Assembly (NCBI GenBank): GCA_945787845.1
Contig: CALZJH010000007.1
Location: 186,001-250,000, forward strand
Direction of reading: 5' to 3'
Source of the DNA: an uncultured Woeseiaceae bacterium
GTDB lineage: Bacteria; Pseudomonadota; Gammaproteobacteria; Steroidobacterales; Woeseiaceae
DNA length: 64,000 bases
The translations under genes and the position numbers were made by a program. Positions 9,486 through 21,234 of the stretch are shown one piece after another (position 1 is the first letter of the stretch; each line of letters begins with the position of its first letter). A model generated the notes under the pieces. It searched no databases and was not told the DNA's origin. It saw only the letters and a list, made by a program, of their open reading frames with translations.

Positions 9486-10661
9486 CTAGTGCAGCTCCCG
9501 GATTGCGTCATCGAGACCCGCGATCGTCAGCGGGTACATCCGGTCGCCCATAAGATCCCGAATCAGCTTGGTCGATGGCGTGTATTCCCAGCGTTCCCGC
9601 GGCTCCGGATTCAGCCATACCGCTTTCGGATAGGTGTTAAGCAGTCGCCTGATCCAGACGGCGCCGGGCTCTTCGTTCCAGTGCTCCACGCTGCCGCCCG
9701 CGTAGACGATTTCGTACGGGCTCATCGTGGCATCTCCAACGAAGATCAGTTTGTAGTCGGAACCGTACTTGTGGGCGATGTCCAGGGTCGGCGTCTTCTC
9801 GGAATGACGACGCCGGTTATCCTTCCACAGGCTCTCGTAGATGAAGTTGTGAAAGTAGAAATATTCGAGGTGTTTGAACTCGCTGCGCGCCGCCGAGAAC
9901 ATCTCCTCGCAGATACGCACGTGGTCGTCCATTGAGCCACCGATGTCGAGACACAAGAGCACCTTGATCGCATTGTGGCGTTCGGGAACCATGCGAATAT
10001 CAAGCAAGCCGGCGTTGCGCGCCGTCTTGTCGATCGTGGCATCGAGATCGAGCTGGTCCGCAGCCCCCTCGCGCGCGAACTTTCGCAGGCGCCGTAGCGC
10101 CACCTTGATGTTGCGCGTGCCGAGCTCCAGCGAATCGTCCAGGTTACGGTATTCGCGCTTGTCCCAGACCTTTACGGCGCTGCGGTTGCGCGAGCCATGC
10201 TGGCCGATACGCACGCCTTCCGGGTTGTAGCCGTAAGCGCCAAAGGGTGACGTGCCGGCCGTGCCAATCCACTTGCTGCCGCCCTCGTGGCGGTCTTCCT
10301 GTTCTTCGAGTCGCTCCTGCAGCGCCCGCATTAACTCCTCGAAGCCGCCCATCGCTTCAATTTGCGCACGCTCTTCCTCGGTCAGGTTGAGTTCAGCCTG
10401 CTGGCGTAGCCATTCTTCGGGAACCTCCTGAAAAAGGTCCGCCAGCGAGTCCTCGACGCCTTTGAAATAAGCCCCGAAGATGCGGTCAAACCGATCGAGC
10501 TCGGATTCGTCCTTGACCAACGTGGTGCGCGCAAGGAAGTAGAAATCGTCCACGCTCTGCCCCGCCAGCCCCTTCTTCATTGCCTCCAGCAACGTCAGCA
10601 GCTCGGTGATGGACGTCTTCATACCGCCCTCACGTAGCATGTAAAAAAACGGCAGCAGCAT
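9486..10661 (-). CDS. VWA domain-containing protein (CoxE-like)
   Basis: MLLPFFYMLREGG start; LLCLDIGGSMDDHV MIDAS-like motif; paired with MoxR ATPase. Confidence 0.9.
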   Translation of the reverse strand: MLLPFFYMLREGGMKTSITELLTLLEAMKKGLAGQSVDDFYFLARTTLVKDESELDRFDRIFGAYFKGVEDSLADLFQEVPEEWLRQQAELNLTEEERAQIEAMGGFEELMRALQERLEEQEDRHEGGSKWIGTAGTSPFGAYGYNPEGVRIGQHGSRNRSAVKVWDKREYRNLDDSLELGTRNIKVALRRLRKFAREGAADQLDLDATIDKTARNAGLLDIRMVPERHNAIKVLLCLDIGGSMDDHVRICEEMFSAARSEFKHLEYFYFHNFIYESLWKDNRRRHSEKTPTLDIAHKYGSDYKLIFVGDATMSPYEIVYAGGSVEHWNEEPGAVWIRRLLNTYPKAVWLNPEPRERWEYTPSTKLIRDLMGDRMYPLTIAGLDDAIRELH

Positions 10662-10665
10662 GACG

Positions 10666-11523
10666 TTATTGCGGGTTCGTGCGTCGATCCAGGAAAACGA
10701 GTTGTTCGAACAGGTGGACGTCCTGCTCGTTCTTCAGCAGCGCTCCATAGAGCGGCGGAATGGCACTGCGACTGCCCTCCCCGCGCAGCGCCTCGGGAGG
10801 AATATCCTCGGCCAGCAGCAACTTGATCCAGTCGAGCAACTCGGACGTCGATGGTTTCTTCTTCAGTCCACGCACGTCTCGCACTTTGTAGAACGCATTG
10901 AGCGCCTCCGCGAGCAGGTCTTTTTTGAGATTCGGGAAATGCACGTCGACGATTTCTGTCATCGTGTCCATGTCAGGAAACTTGATGTAGTGGAAGAAGC
11001 AACGACGGAGAAACGCATCCGGCAACTCTTTCTCATTGTTGCTGGTGATCACAATAATCGGGCGGTGTTTCGCCGTGACGAGTTTCTTCGTCTCGTAGAC
11101 GTAGAACTCCATACGATCGAGTTCACGCAACAGGTCGTTCGGAAATTCAATATCGGCCTTGTCGATCTCATCGATCAGCAGGACGGGCTGTTCCTCTGAC
11201 TCGAACGCCTCCCAGATCTTGCCCGGCACAATGTAGTTCGCGATATCATGTACGCGATCATCGCCGAGCTGCGAATCCCGCAGCCGCGCGACTGCGTCGT
11301 ATTCATAAAGGCCCTGCTGAGCCTTGGTCGTCGACTTGATGTGCCACTCATGCAGCGGCTTGCCCAGCGCGCTGGCGACCTCGATCGCAAGTTGCGTCTT
11401 GCCGGTGCCCGGCTCGCCTTTCACGAGAATGGGACGCTCGAGCGTCACCGCCGCGTTGACGGCCATCGTCAGGTCGTCGGTCGCGATGTAAGAACTCGTG
11501 CCAGTAAATTTGTTGTCAGTCAT
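10666..11523 (-). CDS. MoxR-family AAA ATPase
   Basis: VKGEPGTGKTQLAIEVA Walker A, PVLLIDEIDKAD Walker B; probable ATG at 11523 (ORF extends to 11547). Confidence 0.94.
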   Translation of the reverse strand: MTDNKFTGTSSYIATDDLTMAVNAAVTLERPILVKGEPGTGKTQLAIEVASALGKPLHEWHIKSTTKAQQGLYEYDAVARLRDSQLGDDRVHDIANYIVPGKIWEAFESEEQPVLLIDEIDKADIEFPNDLLRELDRMEFYVYETKKLVTAKHRPIIVITSNNEKELPDAFLRRCFFHYIKFPDMDTMTEIVDVHFPNLKKDLLAEALNAFYKVRDVRGLKKKPSTSELLDWIKLLLAEDIPPEALRGEGSRSAIPPLYGALLKNEQDVHLFEQLVFLDRRTNPQ

Positions 11524-11555
11524 TAGCCCGTCCGTGAAGCACCACACTCATCATC

Positions 11556-13928
11556 TTACCGCCTGTCAGGGTTGAGCGTCAGGCTATAGAGCGACTCGCC
11601 CGGAAGAAACGGGTTTGACCGGCCGTCAACCCAGTCGTCATGGCCGCGGCCAAAAAACTCCGACAACGGGTGCGCGCTCTGGCTGGTCGGCATATGCAGG
11701 ATGCTGCTCGCCTCGTCCCCCGGATATACCGCGTAACGCTGCGAGGCGCCGAATGTCGGGCCCTGCGCCTTGGGCATATCCAGGTCACCATTGAGTTCGT
11801 CCGCAGGCATGTCGAGGTAGCCGCCCAGGATCGGGATATTTCTGCTCAGCGGATGTCGGATCGACGCCGTGTTTACCTCGCCCCAGTCACGCTCCGACAG
11901 GGGGCCCTCGAAATTTTCGGCGAACCAGGTCAGGTTCTGCTCGACAGCGGCAAGCATGAGCTCCTTCCAGTTCTCGTAGTCGCGCGGCAGCAGATGCTGT
12001 GGCTGTTCCGTCACGACGGACCACAGCGGGCCTTCGAACTGGTTACTGAGCCGCAGCCGGACATCCTCGCCGTAGGCTTCCCACGCCGGTGCCATCAACG
12101 CGTGAAAGACGCGTCGCTCGACCTCGAGGCGGAAGGCCCGCACCAGGCGATAGCCGACCGACTCGGGAACGGCCCGCGGAATCCAGTCCTCAACAAGCTC
12201 ACGGTATTCCGCCAGCGCCGGGTTCCCGGCAATCGCATCGGCGTCGACGACCTCGAGAAGGAGGTCCCGCCAGCGCGACAGGAACACGGCACGGTCGTCG
12301 TACTGGATCGCCAGCATATCCTCGGGCGAAAACATGTCTTTCGCAAACAACCCGTCGCGAATCTGCCGGGCGCGAGCGCCCAGGTCGTAGCCGCCGTCAC
12401 CGACGACACGCAGTGCCTCCGCGTCCGTAACGCGCGCGTTCGCGGTCCAGATACGGCCGCTGTCGGGATTGAACACGCGCGGGTATTCCGCGGGCTCCAG
12501 CCAGCCCTGCCAGCCGTGTTCTGCACTCCAGTCCGCAGGCAGCATCGGATCGAAGTTTGTCTTGCGCGGGATCTGCCCCGCGATGGTCCAGCCGATGTTG
12601 CCGCCGGCGTCGCCCGTGACGAAGTTTTGCGGCGGCATCGACATCGTATTGGCGACATCGAGCGCTTCAGCCACGGATGAGACGGTCTCGAGATCGAGCA
12701 GCCTGAGATTCAGGCCTTCCGGCTTGTGCGCAATCCAGCTCACGGCAATCTCGCCGTCCGGATACTCGATATCGTCGACGACCGGACCCCAAATCGTTTC
12801 CCGAATCGAGTATTCCACGGGCTCGCCGTCCTTGACGTTGATCTGCTCAAGGATCGTCACGAACTCACGATCGCCCTCGGGTGTCCGGTAGGTCCCTTCT
12901 TCGTCACCCGGCTTCAAGAGCACGGCGTCGGTCCAGTCGCCGTAACTGTTGGTGTAACCCCAGGCCACCTGCGAGTTGCTGCCGCTAATGACGAACGGGG
13001 TACCGGGCAGCGTCACACCGGCGACGTCGCGCGCCTCAGCCCCGTTGACGCGGAGCCGGGCCTGGTACCAGATATTGGGCACACTGTGACCGAGATGCAT
13101 GTCGTTCGAAACGAGCGCCCGCCCCGTGGGCGTCAAGGCGCCGGACACGGCCCAGTTGTTGCTGCCGCGCAGCGGATAGCGGCCCCGTTCGTTGGCCGGC
13201 GGAGCATTGTCGGCAACATGCCGGACCGAATAGACGTCGGGCCCCGGAATGGGCGCGACCTCGCGTGCCTCGCCCATGATCGGCGCATCCCAGGACGTGC
13301 CCTGCGGATACATCCATGCGTAGACCTCGGCCGGCAGCAAGCGGTGCGCCAGACCACGTCGCGTTTCCTTCGAAGCCCGCGAATCATTGAGCTCCATGTA
13401 CATCCCGTAGACGGCCAGCAGGGAATCCCTTGCGTCCCATGGGCGCGGTTCCTCACCGAGTACGAAATACTCGAACGGCCTCGCATCCAGCGACGCAAGA
13501 GCCGCGTTGACACCGGCGGCGTAGGCTTCCATCAATTGCCGCTCGTCGGCCGATGCAGCGTCGTAAACGGCTTGCGCCCGCGCGCGGAAGCGGTGGAAAC
13601 GATAGCGCTTGTCGACATCGATAGCGGCCGCGCCGACCAATTCGGAAAGCTCGCCCGCGGCCTGGCGCCGAATCAGGTCCATCTGGAAGAAACGATCCTG
13701 GCCGTGCGCAAACCCGGTCCCAAACGCGAGATCACTACGATTCGACGCCGTGATGACCGGAATGCCCTCTGTATCGCGCTCAATCGTTACCGTGTCATCA
13801 ATACCGCGTACCAGGATTTCGCCATCGAGCTCGGGAAGACTTGATCGCAATCCCAGCCAGCCGAGCACGACCAACAGCACAAGCAGCAGCGCAATGCCGC
13901 CAACCAGGCGGAACAGGACTTTCTTCAT
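11556..13928 (-). CDS. Penicillin acylase family protein (Ntn hydrolase)
   Basis: LRGSNNWAVSGALTPTGRALVSNDMHLGHSVPNIWY autoprocessing Ser region; signal anchor at N-terminus. Confidence 0.95.
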   Translation of the reverse strand: MKKVLFRLVGGIALLLVLLVVLGWLGLRSSLPELDGEILVRGIDDTVTIERDTEGIPVITASNRSDLAFGTGFAHGQDRFFQMDLIRRQAAGELSELVGAAAIDVDKRYRFHRFRARAQAVYDAASADERQLMEAYAAGVNAALASLDARPFEYFVLGEEPRPWDARDSLLAVYGMYMELNDSRASKETRRGLAHRLLPAEVYAWMYPQGTSWDAPIMGEAREVAPIPGPDVYSVRHVADNAPPANERGRYPLRGSNNWAVSGALTPTGRALVSNDMHLGHSVPNIWYQARLRVNGAEARDVAGVTLPGTPFVISGSNSQVAWGYTNSYGDWTDAVLLKPGDEEGTYRTPEGDREFVTILEQINVKDGEPVEYSIRETIWGPVVDDIEYPDGEIAVSWIAHKPEGLNLRLLDLETVSSVAEALDVANTMSMPPQNFVTGDAGGNIGWTIAGQIPRKTNFDPMLPADWSAEHGWQGWLEPAEYPRVFNPDSGRIWTANARVTDAEALRVVGDGGYDLGARARQIRDGLFAKDMFSPEDMLAIQYDDRAVFLSRWRDLLLEVVDADAIAGNPALAEYRELVEDWIPRAVPESVGYRLVRAFRLEVERRVFHALMAPAWEAYGEDVRLRLSNQFEGPLWSVVTEQPQHLLPRDYENWKELMLAAVEQNLTWFAENFEGPLSERDWGEVNTASIRHPLSRNIPILGGYLDMPADELNGDLDMPKAQGPTFGASQRYAVYPGDEASSILHMPTSQSAHPLSEFFGRGHDDWVDGRSNPFLPGESLYSLTLNPDRR

Positions 13929-15361
13929 GAAGCTTCGGTCACCTTGACGATCTTCAGCGCATTGGTGCCACCGGTCACACCGTCCAGGTCACCCTTTGTG
14001 AAGATCACGAGGTCGCCGACGTGAACGCGTTCGGCGGCCAGCAGCTTCGTGAAGATGTCCTGGTAAAGGCTGCGGGGATTGTTGACGTCAATTTCAAATG
14101 CGACGGGATAGACACCGCGGTACAGGGTAACGCGACGACTCGTCCCTTCATGCGGAGTCAGGGCGTAGATGGGGATATCGGAACGCACGCGCGACATCCA
14201 TCGCGGCGTGGATCCTGATTCCGTCATTGCAATGATGGCTCTCACGGAGAGGTGATTGGCCGCATACATCGCCGCCATTGCGATGGCCTCGTCAACGCGC
14301 GCAAACTGTTCCGCCACGCGTCGCGCCGTCATGCCGTGCGGCACGTTGAATTTCTCGGCGCCGACACACACTTCGGCCATGGCCTTGATGGCCTTGTTCG
14401 GATGCTGGCCCACGGCCGTTTCGCCCGAGAGCATCACCGCGTCTGTGCCGTCGATTACCGCGTTGGCGACATCCGACACTTCCGCGCGCGTGGGAATCGG
14501 GTTTTCGATCATCGACTCCATCATTTGCGTCGCGGTAATGACGATCTTGTGGGCCTTGCGCGTCTTGCGAATGAGTCTCTTCTGGATGCCCGTCAGGCTG
14601 GCGTAGCCCATCTCCACGCCGAGATCACCGCGCGCCACCATGATGATGTCAGCCGCATCAATGATCGAGTCAATATTCTCGACAGCTTCGGTGCGTTCGA
14701 TCTTGGCGACAATCTGCCCGTTACCACCGGCCGCTTCAAACAGCTTGCGCGCCTCAATGACATCTTCGCCGGTGCGGACAAAGGACACGGCGAGAAAATC
14801 GATACCCAGTTCGGCAGCAAGCTTGATGTTCTCCCGATCGACATCGGTCAGCGCCGCCGCCGACAGACCACCACCCTTCAGGTTGATGCCCTTGTGATCC
14901 GACAGGATCCCGCCATCAATGACGGTTGTGTGGATACGGGTACCTTCAACGCTGTCTACTTGCAGTGAGATCAGTCCGTCGTTGAGCAACAAGGTGTCGC
15001 CCGCCTTAACGTCCTTGTGCAGGGTCTCGAGTGCAACGCCGACACCTTTTTTCGTGCCGTCGTTCAGGCCCAGCGTGCTATCCAGGAAAAACGCCTGCCC
15101 TGCCTTAAGATTGGCGCTGCCCTTCTTAAAGCGCATCACCCGGATCTTGGGGCCCTGCAGATCACCCAGCAGGCCGACGTCACGACCGCACGCAGACGCA
15201 GCCTCGCGCAGCGCGCGAGCGCGCTCACGGTGTTCGTCAGCACTGCCATGCGAAAAATTCAGCCGCGCTACGTCGAGTCCGCTATGGATCATTTTGCGCA
15301 GTGTTTTCGGCTGCTCCGACGCGGGTCCCAGCGTGGCGACAATCTTGGTTCTTCTCAGCAT
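13925..15361 (-). CDS. pyk: Pyruvate kinase
   Basis: MLRRTKIVATLGPAS start at 15361 (longer listed ORF is a spurious extension); VARGDLGVEMG; ATQMMESMI. Confidence 0.96.
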   Translation of the reverse strand: MLRRTKIVATLGPASEQPKTLRKMIHSGLDVARLNFSHGSADEHRERARALREAASACGRDVGLLGDLQGPKIRVMRFKKGSANLKAGQAFFLDSTLGLNDGTKKGVGVALETLHKDVKAGDTLLLNDGLISLQVDSVEGTRIHTTVIDGGILSDHKGINLKGGGLSAAALTDVDRENIKLAAELGIDFLAVSFVRTGEDVIEARKLFEAAGGNGQIVAKIERTEAVENIDSIIDAADIIMVARGDLGVEMGYASLTGIQKRLIRKTRKAHKIVITATQMMESMIENPIPTRAEVSDVANAVIDGTDAVMLSGETAVGQHPNKAIKAMAEVCVGAEKFNVPHGMTARRVAEQFARVDEAIAMAAMYAANHLSVRAIIAMTESGSTPRWMSRVRSDIPIYALTPHEGTSRRVTLYRGVYPVAFEIDVNNPRSLYQDIFTKLLAAERVHVGDLVIFTKGDLDGVTGGTNALKIVKVTEAS

Positions 15362-15478
15362 GCGCGCGATTATTGCACAGCTCTGTTGCGGAAAGGGCCC
15401 GTAAACCGGAATCAGACCTTTCAGTTGTAACAAATCGCGTCTATGCTGCCCCGAGAAACCCACAGACTTCGCTAAACC

Positions 15479-16834
15479 ATGTTGAACCGTCGCCATTTCC
15501 TGCAGAGCATCGCCGCTGCAGCCGTCACCCCGGTCGTGACTCAGGCCGCACCGTCTGCCGGCGCCGTACCGCTGGTCAACGACCCCATGAAGCTCTTTGA
15601 CCTGCCGAAAGGCTTCAGCTACAGCGTCGTATCGAAGGTCGGCACCGAGATGAGCGACGGCCTGCAGGTGCCTGGCAAGCACGACGGCATGGCCGCGTTC
15701 GCCGGCAAAGATGGTCGGATCCGCCTCGTCTGCAATCACGAGATCATGCCCGAGACGACGTCGGCCAACACGCTGCGATCACGCTTTGCTGCCCTTCCCG
15801 AGGAGATGCGCGCCAAATTCTACGACCGCGGCGCCGACAGGACGCCAGGCCTCGGGGGCACCACGACGACCGTTTACAACCCGGTCACCCGGGAAACGGA
15901 GCGGCAGTTCCTGAGCCTCGGCGGCACCGAGCTGAACTGCGCGGGAGGCCCAACCCCCTGGGGCAGCTGGCTGTCCTGCGAAGAATGTTTCGAGTGGGCG
16001 GGCAACGTCGAGTATTTCGGTATCCCCGCTGCCCGGCGCGACAAGTGGCACGGCTATGTGTTCGAGGTGCCGGCCGATGCGGACGAGCTCGTGCCGGCCA
16101 TTCCGATCAAGGACATGGGGCGCTTCGAGCACGAAGCTGCTGCCGTGGACCCGGTGACGGGCGTCGTCTATATGACCGAAGACCGGGATCACAGCCTGTT
16201 TTATCGTTACATCCCGAACAAACCCGGTGAGCTTCTCGCGGGCGGCAAGCTGCAGGCCCTGGTCGTGGACGGGCAGCCATCGCTGGCGACCCACAACTGG
16301 ACCGCCAAGCCCGCTATGCACATCGGCGAGCCGCGGGGCGCGCACTGGATTGACATCGAAAGGCCGAACCCGCTCGAGGACGAGATCCGGTTGGTCGGCG
16401 AACGCAACGGCGCCGCGACGTTTGCGCGTGGCGAAGGACTGTGTATCGCCGGTGACCGCTTTGCGTTTACCTGCACTATCGGCGGCCCTGCGCGCCTCGG
16501 CCAGATATTCACGTACAAGCCGACCTCGGCCGACGCAGGCGAACTGGAACTGATCGCCGAGTCGCAGCCCGGCTCACTGCTGCAGAATGCGGATAACCTG
16601 ACCCTGGCGCCCTGGGGCGACCTGGTGGTTTGCGAGGATACGTCCGGCCATTGCGGGCTCGTCGGCATCCGCCCGGACGGCAGTCAATACGCGGTCGGCG
16701 ACAACACCTACACGAGCTCGGAACTTGCGGGGGTCTGCTTCTCACCCGACGGCGAGATCATGTTCGTCAACATCCAGTACCCCGGCATGACGCTCGCCAT
16801 CACCGGCGACTGGTCGGTCTTTCAAGAGGGCTGA
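15479..16834 (+). CDS. PhoX-like (DUF839) phosphatase family protein, Tat-like signal
   Basis: MLNRRHFLQSIAAAAVTPVV; WGSWLSCEEC; FEHEAAAVDPVTGVVYMTEDRDHSLFYRYIP. Confidence 0.88.
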   Translation: MLNRRHFLQSIAAAAVTPVVTQAAPSAGAVPLVNDPMKLFDLPKGFSYSVVSKVGTEMSDGLQVPGKHDGMAAFAGKDGRIRLVCNHEIMPETTSANTLRSRFAALPEEMRAKFYDRGADRTPGLGGTTTTVYNPVTRETERQFLSLGGTELNCAGGPTPWGSWLSCEECFEWAGNVEYFGIPAARRDKWHGYVFEVPADADELVPAIPIKDMGRFEHEAAAVDPVTGVVYMTEDRDHSLFYRYIPNKPGELLAGGKLQALVVDGQPSLATHNWTAKPAMHIGEPRGAHWIDIERPNPLEDEIRLVGERNGAATFARGEGLCIAGDRFAFTCTIGGPARLGQIFTYKPTSADAGELELIAESQPGSLLQNADNLTLAPWGDLVVCEDTSGHCGLVGIRPDGSQYAVGDNTYTSSELAGVCFSPDGEIMFVNIQYPGMTLAITGDWSVFQEG

Positions 16835-16838
16835 GGGC

Positions 16839-18017
16839 TTAGCCGCGGGCTGCGCGTCTCTCGAGCATTTCGACCGCCGGCAGTTTCTTGCCCTCGACGA
16901 ACTCGAGGAAAGCGCCGCCACCGGTCGAGATGTAGGAAATCCCGTCGCGAACGCCGTACTTGTCGATGGCTGCGAGGGTATCGCCACCACCCGCAACCGA
17001 GAATGCGTCGCTTGCCGCGATGGCATCCGCCAACACTTTCGTACCTTCGCCGAACGCGTCAAATTCGAATACGCCAACCGGACCATTCCAGATAATTGTG
17101 CCGGCGTCCTTGAGAATCGCCGCAAAACGCGCTGCGGTGTTCGGACCAATATCGAGAATCATTTCGCCGGCCTCTACCGCATCGACCGAGCGAACGGTGG
17201 CATTCGCGTCTGCCGAGAACTCGTCAGCACAAACGACATCGTCGGGGACAGGTATCTCAGCCCGACCGTCTTCATTCGCCGCAAGCTCGCGGGCCGTGTC
17301 GAGCATATCCATCTCGCACAAGGATTTGCCAACATCGTTACCAGCCGCCGCGATGAAGGTATTCGCAATGCCGCCGCCCACGATAAGCGTGTCGACCTTG
17401 TCCGCCAGCGCATCGAGCACGGTCAGCTTGGTCGAGACCTTCGAACCGCCCACGATGGCGACAAACGGTCGCGCCGGTTTGTCGAGCGCCTTGGCCAGCG
17501 CATCCAGTTCTGTCGCCAGCAGCGGCCCGGCACACGCGATAGGGGCATGCTCGCCGACCCCGTAGGTGCTGGCCTGGGCGCGGTGTGCTGTGCCGAACGC
17601 ATCCATGACGAAGACGTCGCAGAGCGCGGCCATCTTCTTCGCCAGGGCGTCATCGCATTTCTTCTCGCCCACGAGGAAACGCACATTCTCGAGCAGGACG
17701 ACGTTGCCGGGCTCGACGTCGACGCCGTCGAGCCAGTCCTTCACCAGCGGCACGTCGCGCCCGAGGAGTTCGCCAATACGATCGGCTACGGGCTGCAACG
17801 AGAACTTGTCCTCGGGTTGCCCCTCGGTCGGGCGACCGAGGTGCGACACCAGCATGACTGCGGCGTTCGCCTCCAGCGCCGCCTTGATAGTAGGCAAGGC
17901 AGCCCGGATGCGAGCATCGCTCGTCACCACCCCGTCAGCGACGGGGACATTCAGATCTTCACGGATAAAAACGCGTTTGCCCGACAATTCGATGTCGGAC
18001 ATCTTGATGACGGCCAT
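16839..18017 (-). CDS. pgk: Phosphoglycerate kinase
   Basis: [34 protein letters not shown]. Confidence 0.98.
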   Translation of the reverse strand: MAVIKMSDIELSGKRVFIREDLNVPVADGVVTSDARIRAALPTIKAALEANAAVMLVSHLGRPTEGQPEDKFSLQPVADRIGELLGRDVPLVKDWLDGVDVEPGNVVLLENVRFLVGEKKCDDALAKKMAALCDVFVMDAFGTAHRAQASTYGVGEHAPIACAGPLLATELDALAKALDKPARPFVAIVGGSKVSTKLTVLDALADKVDTLIVGGGIANTFIAAAGNDVGKSLCEMDMLDTARELAANEDGRAEIPVPDDVVCADEFSADANATVRSVDAVEAGEMILDIGPNTAARFAAILKDAGTIIWNGPVGVFEFDAFGEGTKVLADAIAASDAFSVAGGGDTLAAIDKYGVRDGISYISTGGGAFLEFVEGKKLPAVEMLERRAARG

Positions 18018-18039
18018 GCTGATTCCTTTCCTGGCTTGC

Positions 18040-19053
18040 TTACTTCGCGTTCATCAACGCGACAGTCGTGTCGAGCATACGATTCGAGAAGCCCCACTCG
18101 TTGTCGTACCAGGACAATACCTTGACGAGGTTGCCTTCCATCACCTTGGTCAGGCCCGCGTCGAATGTGGACGAATGCGGGTCATGATTGAAGTCGACCG
18201 ACACCAGCGGTTCGTCGTTATACGCGAGAATGCCCTTCAGCGGACCTTCGCTTGCCGCACGGATGATGTCGTTGACCTCATCGACCGTCGTGTCGCGATC
18301 AGCAACAAAAGTCAGGTCCACACACGAGACATTGATCGTCGGAACACGCATCGAGAAACCGTCCAGCTTGCCATTCAACTCCGGCAGTACGAGACCAACC
18401 GCCTTGGCGGCACCGGTGCTCGTCGGGATTTGCGACATCGTGCCGGAACGCGCGCGGCGCAGGTCCTTGTGGAACACGTCGGTCAGGACCTGGTCGTTGG
18501 TGTAGGCGTGAATCGTCGTCATGATGCCGTGCTTCAGGCCGATGGCGTCGTGCAGCGGCTTGACCAGCGGTGCGAGGCAGTTGGTCGTGCACGAAGCGTT
18601 CGAGATAACCTGGTCAGATGCTTCCAGGATACTGTCGTTCACACCGTAAACGATCGTCTTTTCGACGCCGGCACCGCCAGGTGCCGAGATGATGACCTTC
18701 TTCGCTCCACCGGCGATGTGCTGACCAGCCGTCTCCGCCGTGCGGAACAGGCCCGTGCACTCGAATACGACGTCAACGCCCAGCTCACCCCAGGGGAGCT
18801 TCGCCGGGTCACGCTCTGCGAAGACCTTGATGCGATCACCGTTGACAATGATGTCACCGCCGTCAACCTCGACCGTGCCGTCAAACCGGCCATGCGCCGT
18901 GTCGTATCGCGTCAGGTGTGCATTCGTCTCCGGGTCACCCAGGTCGTTGAGTGCGACGACGTCGAACTCGCTGGTGCGGCCGTACTCATGGATCGCGCGT
19001 ACGATGTTGCGTCCGATGCGGCCGTAACCGTTGATTCCAATCTTAATTGCCAT
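18040..19053 (-). CDS. gap: Glyceraldehyde-3-phosphate dehydrogenase, type I
   Basis: [29 protein letters not shown] active site. Confidence 0.98.
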   Translation of the reverse strand: MAIKIGINGYGRIGRNIVRAIHEYGRTSEFDVVALNDLGDPETNAHLTRYDTAHGRFDGTVEVDGGDIIVNGDRIKVFAERDPAKLPWGELGVDVVFECTGLFRTAETAGQHIAGGAKKVIISAPGGAGVEKTIVYGVNDSILEASDQVISNASCTTNCLAPLVKPLHDAIGLKHGIMTTIHAYTNDQVLTDVFHKDLRRARSGTMSQIPTSTGAAKAVGLVLPELNGKLDGFSMRVPTINVSCVDLTFVADRDTTVDEVNDIIRAASEGPLKGILAYNDEPLVSVDFNHDPHSSTFDAGLTKVMEGNLVKVLSWYDNEWGFSNRMLDTTVALMNAK

Positions 19054-19074
19054 GGTGTTTCTTCTCCTTAAGTA

Positions 19075-21102
19075 TTAATTCAGTAGGTCTTTCACGACTG
19101 CGACGACGTTGTCGCTCGTGAAGCCGAAGTGTTCAAAAAGTTCATTCGCGGGCGCCGATTCTCCAAACCGGTCCAACCCGATAACCTGCCCCTGCATTCC
19201 GACATAACGCCACCAGCCGTCAGTAACGCCCGCCTCGATGGCCACGCGTGCACTAACTGCCGCTGGCAGCACCGACTCGCGGTAGTCTGCATCCTGCGCG
19301 TCGAAGACGTCCGTAGACGGCATTGATACTACACGGACCCGGGTGCCGTCCTCGACAAGCGCGTCAGCCGCGGCCATCGCCAGCTCCACCTCGGAGCCGG
19401 TCGCGATCAGGATGATACTCGGTCTGCCGTCACAGTCCTTCAATACGTAACCGCCACGTGCCGCCGCCTCAATCTGCGCCGCGTCGCGCTGCTGGTGCGG
19501 CAGGCCCTGGCGCGTCAGCACGAGGCTGGTCGGGCCGGTCTCGTTCTCAAGGGCGTACCGCCAGGCAATCGCCGTTTCCACAGTGTCGCATGGGCGCCAG
19601 ACGCTCATGTTGGGCATGAGGCGCAGCGATGCCGTGTGCTCAACGGGCTGATGCGTAGGACCGTCTTCGCCCAGGCCAATCGAGTCGTGAGTGTAGACCA
19701 GGATGTTCTGCACTTTCATCAGAGCGGCCATGCGCAGCGCATTGCGCGAATAGTCCGAAAACGTCAGGAACGTGCCGCAGTACGGAATGAAACCGCCGTG
19801 CAGGCCGAGGCCGTTGCAGATAGCCGTCATGCCAAATTCGCGCACGCCAAACCAGACGTAGTTGCCCTTGGCATCATCGCCCGAGATTGGTGTCGACGTG
19901 TCGTGCTTGGTCAGGTTGGAGCCCGTCAGGTCGGCAGATCCGCCGGCCATCTCAGGCAGGAACGGCGCAAACGCGTTCAGTGCACGCAACGATGCCTTGC
20001 GCGTTGCCATGGCGGCAGCCTCACCGTTTATCTCGGCAATCGCCTTGTCCGCGTGCTGGCACCAGCCGTGAGGGCGCTTGCCTGCCATGCGGCGCGCGAA
20101 CTCTGCAGCAAGTTCCGGGTACTCGGCGTTATAAGCCGCGAACGCTTCGTTCCAGCTCGACTCCTCGGCTGCGCCGCGCTCGCGCCCATCCCAAGCCGAC
20201 GCCACGTCGGCCGGAATCTCGAAGGCAGCGGCGCTCCAGCCCAGCTCCTTGCGCGTGGCAGCGATTTCTTCATCGCCAAGCGGCGCGCCATGGGTAGAAG
20301 CCGTGCCCTGCTTGTTCGGGGCACCAAAACCGATGACGGTCTTGCAGCAGATCATGGTCGGCTTGTCGGTCTCGGCCGTGGCCTGGTCGATCGCAGCGGC
20401 GATCGCGGCGGCATCATGGCCGTCGACGTTGTCGATCACCTGCCAGCCGTAGGCCTCAAAGCGTTTCGCCGTATCGTCGGTGAACCAGGCATCGACTTCG
20501 CCGTCGATCGAAATATTGTTGTCGTCGTACAGACAGATCAGCCTGCCAAGCTTCAGCGTACCCGCCAGCGAACAGGCCTCGTGCGAGATACCTTCCATGA
20601 GACAGCCGTCACCGAGGAACACCCAGGTTTTGTGGTTGACGATGTCGTGGCCCGGCCGGTTAAATTCGGCGGCCAGCATTTTCTCGGCCATCGCCATACC
20701 GACGCCGTTCGTAATGCCCTGGCCCAATGGACCCGTGGTCGTTTCAACGGGGCCGCCGGGTTCAAACTCAGGGTGACCGGCGGTCTTGTACCCGAGCTGG
20801 CGGAAGTTACGAAGCTGGTCGATTGTGAATTCTTCGTACCCGGTCAGGTGCAACAAGCTATACAACAGCATCGACCCATGGCCGTTCGACAGCACGAAGC
20901 GGTCGCGGTCTGCCCATCGCGGGTTGGCCGGGTTGTGCTTGAGATAATCGCGCCACAGGACTTCGGCGATATCCGCCATGCCCATCGGGGCGCCGGGGTG
21001 ACCCGAGTTCGCCGCTTGCACAGCATCCATACTCAGGGCTCTGATCGCGTTCGCGAGATCACGCCGGGCGGGTTGGCCGGCGCTAGAAGCTTGTTGTGAC
21101 AT
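19075..21102 (-). CDS. tkt: Transketolase
   Basis: [34 protein letters not shown]; tkt-gap-pgk order. Confidence 0.98.
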   Translation of the reverse strand: MSQQASSAGQPARRDLANAIRALSMDAVQAANSGHPGAPMGMADIAEVLWRDYLKHNPANPRWADRDRFVLSNGHGSMLLYSLLHLTGYEEFTIDQLRNFRQLGYKTAGHPEFEPGGPVETTTGPLGQGITNGVGMAMAEKMLAAEFNRPGHDIVNHKTWVFLGDGCLMEGISHEACSLAGTLKLGRLICLYDDNNISIDGEVDAWFTDDTAKRFEAYGWQVIDNVDGHDAAAIAAAIDQATAETDKPTMICCKTVIGFGAPNKQGTASTHGAPLGDEEIAATRKELGWSAAAFEIPADVASAWDGRERGAAEESSWNEAFAAYNAEYPELAAEFARRMAGKRPHGWCQHADKAIAEINGEAAAMATRKASLRALNAFAPFLPEMAGGSADLTGSNLTKHDTSTPISGDDAKGNYVWFGVREFGMTAICNGLGLHGGFIPYCGTFLTFSDYSRNALRMAALMKVQNILVYTHDSIGLGEDGPTHQPVEHTASLRLMPNMSVWRPCDTVETAIAWRYALENETGPTSLVLTRQGLPHQQRDAAQIEAAARGGYVLKDCDGRPSIILIATGSEVELAMAAADALVEDGTRVRVVSMPSTDVFDAQDADYRESVLPAAVSARVAIEAGVTDGWWRYVGMQGQVIGLDRFGESAPANELFEHFGFTSDNVVAVVKDLLN

Positions 21103-21234
21103 GGGACCTGTCTTTGGCCAGGAGGCCTTCTAATAGGGGTGGATTTCGCTTTCGCGACGCGCACATTTTCGCTGTTATAGAGGGCCGCATCAAGGGTACA
21201 ATGCGCCACCCCTTCGTATGGAACACCCCAAATT

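Noticed and set aside
9486-11547. VWA/MoxR pair as a possible defence system
   Set aside because: This two-gene CoxE-like/MoxR arrangement is widespread in housekeeping contexts and no effector gene is adjacent.
13925-15739. 604-aa version of pyruvate kinase with an N-terminal extension
   Set aside because: The 126 extra residues overlap the start of the PhoX-like gene and have no family-like sequence; the conserved start is MLRRTKIVATLGPAS at 15361.
19495-21099. Long plus-strand ORF of 534 codons opposite tkt
   Set aside because: Shadow ORF of a high-GC gene; the opposite strand encodes a complete, highly conserved transketolase. The same reasoning removes 17566..19071, 12726..13844, 11640..12680, 53743..55068, 48434..49519 and other antisense ORFs.
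21103-21234. Possible SAM riboswitch upstream of metK
   Set aside because: No recognisable SAM-I/II core; only promoter-like TACAAT seen.
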